The notes: a model not told the origin generated them from the letters alone. DNA of 64,000 nucleotides from Metabacillus dongyingensis (GCF_019933155.2 NZ_CP082944.1:2668001-2732000), one strand, 5' to 3'; shown: positions 16,150 to 26,413, numbered from the stretch's first letter. Program-made: numbers and translations.

Positions 16150-18267
16150 ATGATAAATTCAGACGCAATTTATGTTATTGAACTTGATCGTTGGGGTATT
16201 AAAAATAATGGTACAGATGCTATTAATTCAACAAAAGGTATTAATAGTGCACTTTTGTGGGCTAAAGATAATGGTTTTAACCATTGCAAATTACCAAGTG
16301 GCCAATACTTAATAGATAAAGATAATAAGATTGAACTGGTTAATGATTTTACTTTGGATTTATTTGGATGTTTAATAAAGAAAGAAACTAACGGATATCA
16401 AAAATATCTTATCTTAAATATTGAAAACAAGAGAAATGTTACCCTTATTGGTGGAATAATTGAGGGGGATAAGAGTACACATGATTATCAAACAATTCCG
16501 GGTACGCATGAATGGGGAACAGGAATTAATATTGGCTATAGTAAAAATATAAAAATTGATAGTGTTGAAATTAAAGAAACTACTGGATATGGAATCTCTG
16601 TTGGATCAAAATACCATCACGCATATTGGGTATATCTATCCGAATTAGAATCTGGTACCTTTGATGCCTCTGGTAATCCTATTACAAACAACAACTGGGT
16701 GAGGAGTAACAAGTTCTATCAATTATCTAATAGCCTTATTCAGCAGCAAGGATATTTTATGATATGTGGTAATGGTTATGGTGATTATGGTAATGGTATT
16801 GACTTAACAAAAAAGATGGTTTCAGCTTATTTCTTTGATAATAAAAATTTCTTTTTAGGTAAAATTAATCGAAGAACTTTTGAACCTTTTTATTTAACTT
16901 CTATTCCAGAAGGTGCGTCAAAATTTAAATTATCATATATGGAAGATATCAGTACAATAGGTACAAGCACAACCACTATTCGTTCAGATGCTTTTTCTAG
17001 TGGTGTAAACATAATTAATTGCTTTATTCATGATTGCAGAACATTAGGTATTGTAGGTGGTGGTCAATATATAAACATTGAGAATTGCGAAATTTCAAGA
17101 ATTGGTGGCGCTGCTCCTGGATATGGTATTGACCTTGAAGATGGCTACAATTTAAATCAAAACATAACAATTAGAAACAACTATTTTCATGATAATAAAA
17201 ACGGTGATATTGTGGTTATTAGCGCAAGAAATGTCCTTGTAGAAATGAACAAATTTAATAATACAGTTAGTTTTGGTGGTGCTAGAGGTGAAAACTATAT
17301 CTCGCAATATAATGAATACAATGGAGCTCAGGGTACTGGCAGTTCTCTTGCTGGAGGAGATGGAACATTTGTAGCTTTCCGCTATGATCATTTCTCAGAA
17401 TCTCAAGCCTATCTTTCAGGGAATTCTATTTATGAAAATTCTATTTTTGATAATATGAATTTTATATTGCAGTCAGATAACTATTTAACAACTCAATTTA
17501 GAAATTGCAGATTTAATTTTAATAAAATAGATGAAGGATGGTCTTGGTTATTAAGAAAAGGGTCACTTATTTTTGATTCATGTGAATTTAATGTTAATTG
17601 TAAATGGTATTACTTTAGAAGTGAAGCTCATGCTGGCGATTGGTCTAAAAATAAATTAGTATTTGTTAACAATACATTTAATACAAAGGTCAGTTTAGGA
17701 GAATCAGTTTACGAAGTTAATGAATTAATACTAGAAAATAACACCTTTGTGGGAAGGCAAGATAAAACAAATTATTATGGTTTTTGGGCTAAAGCTAATA
17801 AGTTCTCTATGACAAATAATAATGTCCGGGATGTTTATTTTAGAATAGAAGGGAAAGGAATTAATTCAACTGCTGTAATAACGAACAATAGAGTCCTTAT
17901 TGATAAAAACTCTACCGTATCAGGCTTGGATAGGTCGGAATTTTTAAGGTTAACACTTTTTGACAAAGTATTTTTTCAAAATAACGTAATAAATATACCT
18001 CGAGCAATAGTCTTATTGAGAGGATTTACTATTTATGCTGAGAAACAGTTAATTGTAAATGGAAATTATTTCAACTGTGATAGTGGTACAAATGCAAGAT
18101 TAGACTTGTTTGGTGCACTAAGGGACAGTAACAATAATAATACAGTACCACCATTAACAGCTGTTATTAATGATAATATTATTAATAATTTCACTTTAAA
18201 AGAGAATGTTACATTTACTTCTCAATTATCAAAACCCGTTTTCGGTACTAACATTAATATTAGTTAA
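16150..18267 (+). CDS. Right-handed parallel beta-helix protein (pectate-lyase/tailspike-like)
   Basis: A 705-residue protein. The start MINSDAIYVIELDRWGIKNNGTDA... resembles the N-terminal capping element of pectate-lyase-superfamily and phage tailspike-like proteins. Short repeated strands with Asn ladders follow (for example GVNIINCFIHDCR, YINIENCEISRIGG, NITIRNNYFHDN, FVNNTFNTK). No signal peptide is visible. Its place beside the exopolysaccharide operon suggests a polysaccharide-binding, -cleaving or epimerising enzyme. ATG 16150 is preferred over 16132 because of GGAAGG upstream. It is strongly AT-rich. No catalytic residues can be assigned. Confidence 0.7.
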   Translation: MINSDAIYVIELDRWGIKNNGTDAINSTKGINSALLWAKDNGFNHCKLPSGQYLIDKDNKIELVNDFTLDLFGCLIKKETNGYQKYLILNIENKRNVTLIGGIIEGDKSTHDYQTIPGTHEWGTGINIGYSKNIKIDSVEIKETTGYGISVGSKYHHAYWVYLSELESGTFDASGNPITNNNWVRSNKFYQLSNSLIQQQGYFMICGNGYGDYGNGIDLTKKMVSAYFFDNKNFFLGKINRRTFEPFYLTSIPEGASKFKLSYMEDISTIGTSTTTIRSDAFSSGVNIINCFIHDCRTLGIVGGGQYINIENCEISRIGGAAPGYGIDLEDGYNLNQNITIRNNYFHDNKNGDIVVISARNVLVEMNKFNNTVSFGGARGENYISQYNEYNGAQGTGSSLAGGDGTFVAFRYDHFSESQAYLSGNSIYENSIFDNMNFILQSDNYLTTQFRNCRFNFNKIDEGWSWLLRKGSLIFDSCEFNVNCKWYYFRSEAHAGDWSKNKLVFVNNTFNTKVSLGESVYEVNELILENNTFVGRQDKTNYYGFWAKANKFSMTNNNVRDVYFRIEGKGINSTAVITNNRVLIDKNSTVSGLDRSEFLRLTLFDKVFFQNNVINIPRAIVLLRGFTIYAEKQLIVNGNYFNCDSGTNARLDLFGALRDSNNNNTVPPLTAVINDNIINNFTLKENVTFTSQLSKPVFGTNINIS

Positions 18268-18365
18268 TTTACTAAAGACTATCAGCAAGATTCAAGTATC
18301 ATACCGTATATATTAATATAAAATTTTAATGTTTATTTATAGAAAAATAATATATAACATTAAAT

Positions 18366-18411
18366 AAAAACTAAAATCAATTATCTTATAGTGAGATTGA
18401 TTTTAGTTTTT
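18366..18411. terminator. Bidirectional terminator between beta-helix gene and flippase
   Basis: AAAAACTAAAATCAAT and ATTGATTTTAGTTTTT form a 16-bp inverted repeat. The arm proximal to the flippase gene lies inside its last codons, so the eps operon ends here. Confidence 0.85.
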
Positions 18412-19943
18412 TTATTACAAATAAAAACCTTTATCCTATTTAAAACTTCTATAGTTAACTTCTTAAAATATAAAAATTCATCACTTTTTCTAAATAAAAG
18501 GAGATAAAATAAATTTATTATCAATACATTAATAAAGCAATTAGCTAAAAATGCATAAATATTAATTATTTCTTTTAAAGAACTGGTAATTATGTGAGTA
18601 ATAATTAATGGAAATATACCAATAAATAAGTATTTAAAATACATTAAAAAATATTTACTTAATTTCTTATTAAACACATATTTATAAACCATTTTAGGTT
18701 TAACCCAAAAAATCACAAGTAAATTACTTAGCAATGTTCCAATAAATACACCAGGTAAACCTATTATATTAACAAGTGTTACAGATGCTAGAAGGTTTAT
18801 GGTTAATTCAAATAGTGGTGCATACCTATCTTGATAGTAAATACCTCCACCTTCTTTAAATCTCTCTACAGATCCTCTCATTAAAATAAAATAAAAATTA
18901 ATTAATATTATGCTTAGAGTGAAATTATCTATTTTTTGATCTTCTCCTAACCATAATTGAACAAATTGTAAAATCGTATTTGATAGAGAAATAGTTACAA
19001 ATGATACAACCCAAAAACTCATAAAAAATAATTTTTTATGGACATTGTAACTATTTTCCGTTTTACCTTCGGTCAATAAATTTCCAATACTTGCAGTTAC
19101 CCCAGAAATTGCTGAAGAAATAATTGTTTGAAGAGCACCTATAACCATAAAATAACTATTTATAATACCTACTATACTCAAACTTATATAGTAAGAAATA
19201 ATAATATTGTCCGTACCCATTACTAAAACTCCACCAATTTTGTGCAGGAATAGAGCTTTAATATTTTTAGTTAACAATTTTTTTTCTTCAATATTAATAA
19301 CTCCATTAGTTGTTTTTAGCCAATTATATTTATTATTCACATAATAATTCATTAATACCAGATAAATAAAATTAATAGTGAGCTGAATTAATAAGTATAA
19401 ATAGTAGCTTGGAAAAAATTCTAGCATTAAATATTGTAATCCTGATATCATCAGTTTTGATAGCGTGGCAGCAATTGAAATTTTATAGCCTTCTTGTGCC
19501 ACATTAATAATACATAGTTTATAGGATAGAAAGTATCCAATAACTGTATCAATTATTAATAGTAAAAAAAACATTCTTGCATCATTTATATCTATATCAT
19601 TTTTAATAAATGTATTCAAAAACGGGATAATCATTAACCCTAATATAAAAATAATAATTCCTACGGTTTTATAAAATTTTGAAAAATAATTTAAATAACC
19701 TTTTACTTTATTTCTATCATTATCAGCAAAAGGTTTATATAGAGAATAAATTATAGCCGTGCCAATACCTAATTCAACAATAGATAATATACCAATTATA
19801 TTAGTATAGAGAGAACTTAAACCTAAAAATTCATTCCCTAGCTCATCCAGAAATGACTTTCTAACTATGAATGCAGGTAAAAATCCTAATATAACAGTTA
19901 GAATATTAACTAGTACATTTATTGTTGCCTTTCTCTCCCTAAT
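18381..19943 (-). CDS. Polysaccharide flippase (Wzx/EpsK-like) with apparent ATT start
   Basis: Oligosaccharide flippase of the MOP superfamily, about 520 residues with about 12-14 membrane segments. The first ATG in this frame is at 19634, inside the protein. The frame is open upstream and encodes a typical flippase N-terminus (RERKATINVLVNILTVILG, then FVRKSFLDELG-like and ELGIGTAIIYSLYKPF). Between the upstream stop and that region there is no ATG, GTG or TTG. An ATT at 19941-19943 lies 7 bases after GAAGGTG and is the best start. AUU is a rare start codon (known in infC); a lost ATG is the alternative. Last gene of the eps operon. Confidence 0.75.
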   Translation of the reverse strand: MRERKATINVLVNILTVILGFLPAFIVRKSFLDELGNEFLGLSSLYTNIIGILSIVELGIGTAIIYSLYKPFADNDRNKVKGYLNYFSKFYKTVGIIIFILGLMIIPFLNTFIKNDIDINDARMFFLLLIIDTVIGYFLSYKLCIINVAQEGYKISIAATLSKLMISGLQYLMLEFFPSYYLYLLIQLTINFIYLVLMNYYVNNKYNWLKTTNGVINIEEKKLLTKNIKALFLHKIGGVLVMGTDNIIISYYISLSIVGIINSYFMVIGALQTIISSAISGVTASIGNLLTEGKTENSYNVHKKLFFMSFWVVSFVTISLSNTILQFVQLWLGEDQKIDNFTLSIILINFYFILMRGSVERFKEGGGIYYQDRYAPLFELTINLLASVTLVNIIGLPGVFIGTLLSNLLVIFWVKPKMVYKYVFNKKLSKYFLMYFKYLFIGIFPLIITHIITSSLKEIINIYAFLANCFINVLIINLFYLLLFRKSDEFLYFKKLTIEVLNRIKVFICNKKTKINLTIR

Positions 19944-19964
19944 TTTAATACACCTTCTTTTTTA

Positions 19965-21146
19965 TCATGATTCTATTAATGAGTATACTTTTAGAATTTC
20001 ATTTTCCGTGCCTACACTCTCACACTTTAATCTTAAATATAATTTATTTCTTAAGCATTTATCTTCAATTATATTTATTATTCCATTGGATATGTCTTCT
20101 GAATTCATATTAACAATCAATCCATTTTCACCATCTACAAGCTGATTGTGAACTACGGTAAAATTAGTGGCTACTATCGGTTTTTCTAAAATTCTAGCCT
20201 CTGCTATCGCTAATCCAAACCCTTCAAATCTAGATGGTTGTACATAAATATCGCATTGCTTTAAAAAAACGTAAGGATTTTGGTAGGTGCCTAAGAATAT
20301 AAAGGTATCTTCTAGATTAAATTCTTTAACCATTTTATTTAGTTTAGATTTTAGACTTCCTTCACCTATTACATACCATTTAAAATTGTATCCTTGTTTT
20401 TTCAATCTATAGGAAGCTTCTATTGCTAAATCAAAGCCTTTAAGATCAACTAATCTTCCAATTGTTAAAATTCTTAAACCGTCGAAATTGTCTTGAAAAC
20501 CTCCCTCCTCTAAAGCCATTGTTTTTATTAAGTTTGGTGATAAGATGTCATATATTACGCAAGTTTTCCCCTTTAAAGCGGGCATCTCATCTGTAAAAAC
20601 CTTTTTATTAATATCAGAAACAGCTACAATATTTTCATATTGTACATAGTATTTTTCATCAAATTTTTTGTTATATTTAGCTACTTTATAATCAGTATTT
20701 ATCCAGCATACTTTTTTATCTGCTTTTACTTTTTCTGCAACGAAATAAGTTGGAATCCCTTGACTATACGCAATAGCGACATCGTATCTTTGATCAATTT
20801 GAAAAATGCTTTTTGAGTGAGATTTCCAACTTATCTGAGAGGTATGGTATTTTTTTTTGAAATATGGATTTCTAAGGAAAACAGAAGTTTTTATTTTTAT
20901 AAATAGTTCTTTAAAATTACCACCTTTAATTAAGGTTTTAATACCTCTTGCTTGACTACTATAAATTTCTGAAGGGGATAAAACATTAACATCTTTTGGT
21001 AAAAGCGGTAAATAAAGACCTTCAGGTTTGAACATTAGTAAATCAACTTTGAACTTTTTAAAGTTAAGTATTGATAACAGTGATATTAGACTTTTTTCGG
21101 CCCCTCCACTATTTAAAGAATCAATTACAAATAAAATCTTTCTCAT
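19965..21146 (-). CDS. Glycosyltransferase family 4
   Basis: A 393-residue GT-B retaining glycosyltransferase. The N-terminus ILFVIDSLNSGGAEKSL contains the GGAE loop. The C-terminal domain has ILTIGRLVDLKGFDLAIEA and the donor-binding EGFGLAIAEARILEKP (E-x7-E type). The ATG overlaps the stop of the pyruvyltransferase gene (ATGA). It adds a sugar to the lipid-linked repeat unit; donor and acceptor cannot be told. It resembles the GT4 at 22269. Confidence 0.85.
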   Translation of the reverse strand: MRKILFVIDSLNSGGAEKSLISLLSILNFKKFKVDLLMFKPEGLYLPLLPKDVNVLSPSEIYSSQARGIKTLIKGGNFKELFIKIKTSVFLRNPYFKKKYHTSQISWKSHSKSIFQIDQRYDVAIAYSQGIPTYFVAEKVKADKKVCWINTDYKVAKYNKKFDEKYYVQYENIVAVSDINKKVFTDEMPALKGKTCVIYDILSPNLIKTMALEEGGFQDNFDGLRILTIGRLVDLKGFDLAIEASYRLKKQGYNFKWYVIGEGSLKSKLNKMVKEFNLEDTFIFLGTYQNPYVFLKQCDIYVQPSRFEGFGLAIAEARILEKPIVATNFTVVHNQLVDGENGLIVNMNSEDISNGIINIIEDKCLRNKLYLRLKCESVGTENEILKVYSLIES

Positions 21147-22272
21147 AATATGTTCTTCACCTTTGTGTTTTTAGTTAATATGTCATTCAAATAGCTTTTA
21201 GAAAAATGTATCTTTCTAAATAGTATTTCTTTACTTTCTGTGTAATCAATTTTTTCAAGTAACTTATTTAGTGAAAAAGTTTCACCCACTAATCTTTCAT
21301 TAAGGTTTAAATCTTCTAATAAATCTCTCATTCTTGTATTTATATCTTCTTTTCTATTAACAATAACAAAATCCTTTTCGTAAATTATAGAAAAAACAGC
21401 TGCATGAAATGAATTTGATATTACATATTGTGCATTTTTTATAAGAGAAACAAACATTTCCGGGCCTTCAAAAACAAAGTACTTATCAGCATATTTAAGT
21501 CTACTTTGATTTATCGAATAAATTTTATAACCTCTTTCTTCACTTATTTGTTTTGCTATCTTCTTAATTAATTTACTGTTATCAAAATCATAAATAAGTA
21601 TATATTTATCTTGAATTTCTTTAATTCCAACTTTATTCCAATCCTCTTCATTTAATAAGAAAACTGGATCAACAACATTTACAGCATTTTTTATACCCAT
21701 TTTCTTTACTATCTCAACACCACTTTTTTCTCTAATACCAATACCATCGAAGACTTCAATTCTTGACTTAATATAGGACTTATATTTATCTGGTATTGAG
21801 TCAGTTGCAAAACTTGCTGCATAAGAAAACTTAATTTTATTATTGGGAGCAAAGTCTAAATAAAACGCAGGATCTTTTCCATTTAAGTGTAAGCAATTCC
21901 AAATTTGATCACTACCACAAATATAAGCGTCCGCTACAGGTAATTCTTTTCTTATTTCTTCATTACTAGTAAATCTTTTTTTGTAATATTCAAATATTTA
22001 GAAGTAAACAGATCAAATTTCTTTTTTCTTTTCAATCCATTAATTCTGCCTGGTAGTTTAATAGTCAGGTAAATTAATTTTGTAATAATATTTTTATTAA
22101 ACTTTGGATTACTAATATGCAATAAATTATAATGATTACTTAAATATTCTGGTTTGTAATCAATAATTTCTGTTTGATATCCAGAATTTTGTAAATATGT
22201 CATTAAACCATAAGCCTGTAAAGATGCACCGTGGTTATAAACATCGTGACATGTTATAGTACAAATTTTCAT
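21143..22272 (-). pseudogene. Polysaccharide pyruvyltransferase interrupted by a one-base frameshift in an A7 run
   Basis: The reading frame from 22272 gives a good N-terminus (CTITCHDVYNHGASLQAYGL) but stops near 21952. The next frame continues without gap as EEIRKELPVADAYICGSDQ, then FSYAASFATD and MGIKNAVNVVDPVFLL, to the stop at 21143. Re-reading one A in the run at 21976-21982 (T7 on the plus strand) restores a 376-residue protein. The family (EpsI/EpsO, CsaB) transfers pyruvate from phosphoenolpyruvate to a sugar. The run lies in the codons ACA-AAA-AAA-G, which could support -1 slippage, or it may be a phase-variable or sequencing change. Both gene ends keep 4-base overlaps with neighbours. 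Confidence 0.85.
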
Positions 22273-23501
22273 ACTATCACCTTCTTATCAAAACTTTTTT
22301 CATATTGATCTATTAAATTATATAATTTATTTACTTCTGCCATATTGCCGTAATCATTTTTGAGACAATTTTTTGATAGCTCATCCCTTAATTTTGAATC
22401 CATATATAATTTTCTAATCCCATCCACTATACCTTGAATAGATAATTCACAAATAACCCCATCAAATCCATTATCAAGTTGGCTTTTAGCTGTAGGATAA
22501 TTAGTAATAAGAACTGGTTTTCCAAGTATTTGAGCTTCCCTTACTGTCACAGCCTTACCCTCATACCTAGAAGGTTGACAATAAATATCACATCGTTTTA
22601 TATATGGGTACGGATTTATTTTTTTACCTAGTAAGATGAATTTGTCTTCTAAGTTATATTTTTTTACTAACTTTCTAATATTTTCTTCTTCCCCACCGTA
22701 TCCTACTATATACCATTTTATGTTTATGCCTAATTCTACTAGGTTTTTACAAGCTAATACAGCCATATCGAACCCTTTTGCTTTAGAAAACCTGCCTACT
22801 GAGCAAATTTTAAAAATATCTTCATTTGGCATTTCATTTCCACTGTTTAATTTTGATTGTTCTTTTACAAATGTTGGTGAAATAATATTTTCTAAAAAAG
22901 TTGTTTTATGAGATAGATTAGGAAATACTTTTAGGAAAGATCCTTCACAATCTTTGGAAACATTCACAATACAATCTAACCCTTGCCAAATTCTTTCATC
23001 CATTTTTATATCAGGGTTTACAGTGGTAAAATAATCTGTATGATTCCAGCCTAATTTCACTTTCGCAAATACTTTTTGTACCATGAAATTATGTGGTCCA
23101 AGAAAACTTATTCCAACATCATATACTTCTTTTAAATGTGGCAACATTAGCATGGAATAGTGCCAAACATACTGCATTTGTTTATATGTTTTTTGATCTT
23201 TCTTTACCCCTCTGTTTTTGATTTTAGCTTTTAGCTTTGCTAAAACCCTTGCCATACCTAAATAGATATGCCCTTCTAGAATTATGTCCTTAATTGGTCT
23301 TTCGAAAGTGGAATATTGCTTAATTTCGGGCAATAAGTTAACTTCATTCGGTAAGAATTTTATGAATTCACCCTCATGTCGATAAAGGAATAAATCAACT
23401 TCAAACTTATTATAATTAATGCTTTCGAGTAATCCAATTAGACTTCTTTCTGCCCCGCCGATATTTAATGAATACATACTAATAAGAATTTTTCGTTTCA
23501 T
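22269..23501 (-). CDS. Glycosyltransferase family 4
   Basis: A 410-residue GT-B enzyme. The N-terminus ILISMYSLNIGGAERSLIGLL holds the GGAE loop; ICSVGRFSKAKGFDMAVLAC and PSRYEGKAVTVREAQILGKPVL form the donor domain. It overlaps the pyruvyltransferase start by 4 bases. It is a likely paralogue of the GT4 at 19965 and sits in the AT-rich cassette of the eps operon. The sugar specificity is unknown. Confidence 0.85.
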   Translation of the reverse strand: MKRKILISMYSLNIGGAERSLIGLLESINYNKFEVDLFLYRHEGEFIKFLPNEVNLLPEIKQYSTFERPIKDIILEGHIYLGMARVLAKLKAKIKNRGVKKDQKTYKQMQYVWHYSMLMLPHLKEVYDVGISFLGPHNFMVQKVFAKVKLGWNHTDYFTTVNPDIKMDERIWQGLDCIVNVSKDCEGSFLKVFPNLSHKTTFLENIISPTFVKEQSKLNSGNEMPNEDIFKICSVGRFSKAKGFDMAVLACKNLVELGINIKWYIVGYGGEEENIRKLVKKYNLEDKFILLGKKINPYPYIKRCDIYCQPSRYEGKAVTVREAQILGKPVLITNYPTAKSQLDNGFDGVICELSIQGIVDGIRKLYMDSKLRDELSKNCLKNDYGNMAEVNKLYNLIDQYEKSFDKKVIV

Positions 23502-23525
23502 AAAACATCTCCTATACCCAACCTT

Positions 23526-24479
23526 TTACTTTAAAATTAAATTGCATATGCCATTAGCCATTTTAAATGGAAGATTATTGTATATAAAAGCAATTATTTT
23601 GTCTATTATACTTCTATTATCTTTGATATTAGAAGAACCCCTCCAAGGAGTCATATCTAAATATTTTTTATATTTAAATACTAGAGGATGTTTACAGCCT
23701 TTAATCCAAGGTCTATTTACAAATGCAGGAGTATAATGCACGAATACAGGATTTTCTTTCGCTTCATTTAGCTCGGACTCACTGTAATATTCTTTTAAAC
23801 CGTAGAATTGCATTATTTCATTTCTAGCCATAGTAAAGAAAGTAGTCATAGCATTATACTTTGGATGTAAAATTAAGATATTTTCGTTTAACACACCGTT
23901 GATCGTTCCTTGATCATGATGAAATACTTGACCATTGTATGAAGCTATAAAATCTATAAATTTTCTTTCAACAAAATCTTCCTTCCATTTCTTTAAATTA
24001 ATTAATAGCATACCAGCATTAATATATGGTTTATTTATTTCCAAGTTAATTCTTGTTTTAGTAGAATTACTTACAGTGTCACATACACCAGCAACGTAAT
24101 AATCATTAATATCAATATTCCATAATTGTTTTAAACAAGTATTAACAATAGAGTCGCAGTCTAAATATAAAATTTTATCTATATTAAAATTAATAAGGCT
24201 CGGAATAAACAATCTAGCGTAAGAATTTATTGAAATTGAGTTTCCTATATCTAGGTTTAATTTTTTTGAAACATTATTAAAATCAATAAATATAATATTT
24301 CTCTTATAATTTTCACAAATTTCCATAAGTTTTTTTTTATTATCTAACAAAATGTTATTATCAATAAGATAAATATTAATATTATTGAAATCTCTATTAT
24401 TTTCAAATAGAGATAGCATAGATACTCCTACATGCTGTGCATAGTTATTATCGCTTGAATACACAACGTTTAAATTCAT
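23526..24479 (-). CDS. Glycosyltransferase family 8
   Basis: A 317-residue GT-A retaining enzyme of the GT8 (galactosyl/glucosyltransferase) type. It starts NVVYSSDNNYAQHVGVSMLSL, has the metal-binding DxD in ILYLDCDSIV, and HHDQGTINGVLN further on. VFVHYTP and RPWIKGCKHP near the end are typical. It adds one sugar to the repeat unit. Confidence 0.85.
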   Translation of the reverse strand: MNLNVVYSSDNNYAQHVGVSMLSLFENNRDFNNINIYLIDNNILLDNKKKLMEICENYKRNIIFIDFNNVSKKLNLDIGNSISINSYARLFIPSLINFNIDKILYLDCDSIVNTCLKQLWNIDINDYYVAGVCDTVSNSTKTRINLEINKPYINAGMLLINLKKWKEDFVERKFIDFIASYNGQVFHHDQGTINGVLNENILILHPKYNAMTTFFTMARNEIMQFYGLKEYYSESELNEAKENPVFVHYTPAFVNRPWIKGCKHPLVFKYKKYLDMTPWRGSSNIKDNRSIIDKIIAFIYNNLPFKMANGICNLILK

Positions 24480-24491
24480 TGTTTTTCCTCC

Positions 24492-25232
24492 TTATAATAA
24501 TGATAATAATTTCCTCAATTTCAGTATATTTTCTCCACCGATGATATTTGCAACTAGTTTTTTTATATTACTTTTTAATCTAACTCTTAAAGGCAACCAA
24601 CTTTTATAGAAATGATGCATTGCATAAGTATTTTCTGTAATAATCTTTCTGTAATTTATATAATCAAATGGAGAAAAATAGGTTTGAGGGTAAAACACAC
24701 CTAAATCTTCTAATTCTTGATAGTGTCCATTTAACATCAATCCCTTATTTTTTAATAGTTTTGAAACGATAGCAACGTTTGTTAGTTGATCGAATGTTCC
24801 ATCTTCATTTTTAAACTTTTTACCACTGTATGAATCCAGAAATACCTTTATTAACTGATTATTCTTAGCAGTGCCTATTGTACTGGTAGCAATATAATTT
24901 TCTTGCTCAAATCCCCAAAACGATTCATGATGTAAAAGATCATCGAAAGATTTAAAAACTTCAACATCAGTGTCTAAGTATATACCTCCAAAATGATATA
25001 AAACATGGACTCTCACATAATCACTTACAAAAGCAAACTTTTTCGATTCATATGCTTCTCTTAGATATGTATTGCTTTGCATATCAAAGTTTTGTTCATT
25101 CCACTCTTTAATTTCATAGCCAGGTAACCTTTCGTGCCAGCTTTTTAAACATTTCTTTACAAAGTGTGGTTTTTCATTTCCTCCAAACCAACAATAATGA
25201 ATTATTTTGGGAATCCTTTGATTATTTCTCAT
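24492..25232 (-). CDS. Glycosyltransferase family 32 (capsular polysaccharide type)
   Basis: A 246-residue protein with IPKIIHYCWFGG at the N-terminus and SDYVRVHVLYHFGGIYLDTDVE, which contains the DxD. Both are hallmarks of GT32/Och1-like sugar-binding DXD transferases. The ATG at 25232 overlaps the epsN stop (ATGA) and has GGAG upstream; the longer reading to 25265 is not preferred. The specificity is unknown. Confidence 0.85.
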   Translation of the reverse strand: MRNNQRIPKIIHYCWFGGNEKPHFVKKCLKSWHERLPGYEIKEWNEQNFDMQSNTYLREAYESKKFAFVSDYVRVHVLYHFGGIYLDTDVEVFKSFDDLLHHESFWGFEQENYIATSTIGTAKNNQLIKVFLDSYSGKKFKNEDGTFDQLTNVAIVSKLLKNKGLMLNGHYQELEDLGVFYPQTYFSPFDYINYRKIITENTYAMHHFYKSWLPLRVRLKSNIKKLVANIIGGENILKLRKLLSLL

Positions 25233-26395
25233 ATTATGGTCTCCATCAATGCTTTTTTCAAACAATTAATAACTCTATCTTGTTCTTCTTCTAACATGTT
25301 AGATCCAGATGGTAAACAAATCCCAAATTTAAATAAACGATCAGAAATGCTATCATTTTCATTATGTGGAAAATATTTATTTCCTTTAAAAAGAGGCTGC
25401 CTATGCAGCGGTTTCCATACATTACGCGCTTCAATATTCTTTTCTGAAAGACTACTTATTATATATTGTATTGAATGAAGTGTTTCTTTCCCTTTAATAG
25501 TAAATACCGAAAGCCAGCGATTAGATACTGTTTGTTCTAATTCAGACATAAATTGAATACCTGGTATTGAACTTAATTCTTTTTTGTATCTATCAAATAG
25601 AATCCTTCTTGTTTGCACTCTTTCTTCCAATACTTCTAATTGCGCCCTTCCAATACCAGCAAGTATATTACTCATTCTATAATTAAACCCGATTGAACTA
25701 TGTTCGTAATGAGGTGCAGGATCTTTTGCTTGTGTTGCCAAAAATCTAGCTTTTTTTATAGCTTCAACATCATCAGAAACAAGCATTCCCCCGCCAGAAG
25801 TAGTGATAATTTTGTTTCCATTAAATGAAAAAACCCCAAACTTTCCAAATGACCCACTAGCCTTACCTTTATAAATTGAGCCAAGTGATTCAGCTGCATC
25901 TTCAATTATTGGTACTTTATAATGGTTACATAAGGAAATTATTTCATCCATTTTTGCAATTTGCCCATATAGATTTACCACAATTACTGCTTTAGGCAAC
26001 TTTCCGTCAACCGATGATGCAACTAATGCTCTTTTAAGTGCTTGAGGTGACATATTCCAAGTTTCCGGCTCAGAATCTATAAAAACCGGGATTGCACCTT
26101 GATAAAGAATTGGATTAGCACTTGCTACAAATGTTAAAGTGGAACAAAACACATAATCTCCTTTTTGTACATCTAATAAAGAAAGAGCCAGATGAATAGC
26201 TGCAGTACCTGAACTTACGGCAACAGCTTCACTGACTCCTACATATTTTGCTATCTCTTTTTCGAAAGCATCTACATTTGGGCCTAATGGTGCAATCCAA
26301 TTAGTTTCAAACGCGTCATTAATATATTTCATTTCATTTCCACTCATATGTGGAGGAGAAAGGTATATTCTTTTTTGTAAAGTATCTTGGATCAT
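25229..26395 (-). CDS. epsN: DegT/DnrJ/EryC1 aminotransferase (EpsN-like)
   Basis: A 388-residue PLP-dependent sugar aminotransferase. Features are SSGTAAIHLAL, DAAESLGS, and the PLP lysine in FSFNGNKIITTSGGG. In bacilli EpsN converts the 4-keto sugar made by EpsC into UDP-2,4-diamino-trideoxyhexose precursors, which EpsM acetylates. Here it lies immediately after epsM, as expected for that three-enzyme pathway. Confidence 0.88.
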   Translation of the reverse strand: MIQDTLQKRIYLSPPHMSGNEMKYINDAFETNWIAPLGPNVDAFEKEIAKYVGVSEAVAVSSGTAAIHLALSLLDVQKGDYVFCSTLTFVASANPILYQGAIPVFIDSEPETWNMSPQALKRALVASSVDGKLPKAVIVVNLYGQIAKMDEIISLCNHYKVPIIEDAAESLGSIYKGKASGSFGKFGVFSFNGNKIITTSGGGMLVSDDVEAIKKARFLATQAKDPAPHYEHSSIGFNYRMSNILAGIGRAQLEVLEERVQTRRILFDRYKKELSSIPGIQFMSELEQTVSNRWLSVFTIKGKETLHSIQYIISSLSEKNIEARNVWKPLHRQPLFKGNKYFPHNENDSISDRLFKFGICLPSGSNMLEEEQDRVINCLKKALMETII

Positions 26396-26413
26396 TGTAC
26401 ACCTCCTGAGTTT

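Noticed and set aside
21143..22272. Two separate genes in place of one pyruvyltransferase
   Set aside because: The two frames join without gap into one family-length protein at the A7 run, and the second part has no start with a ribosome site.
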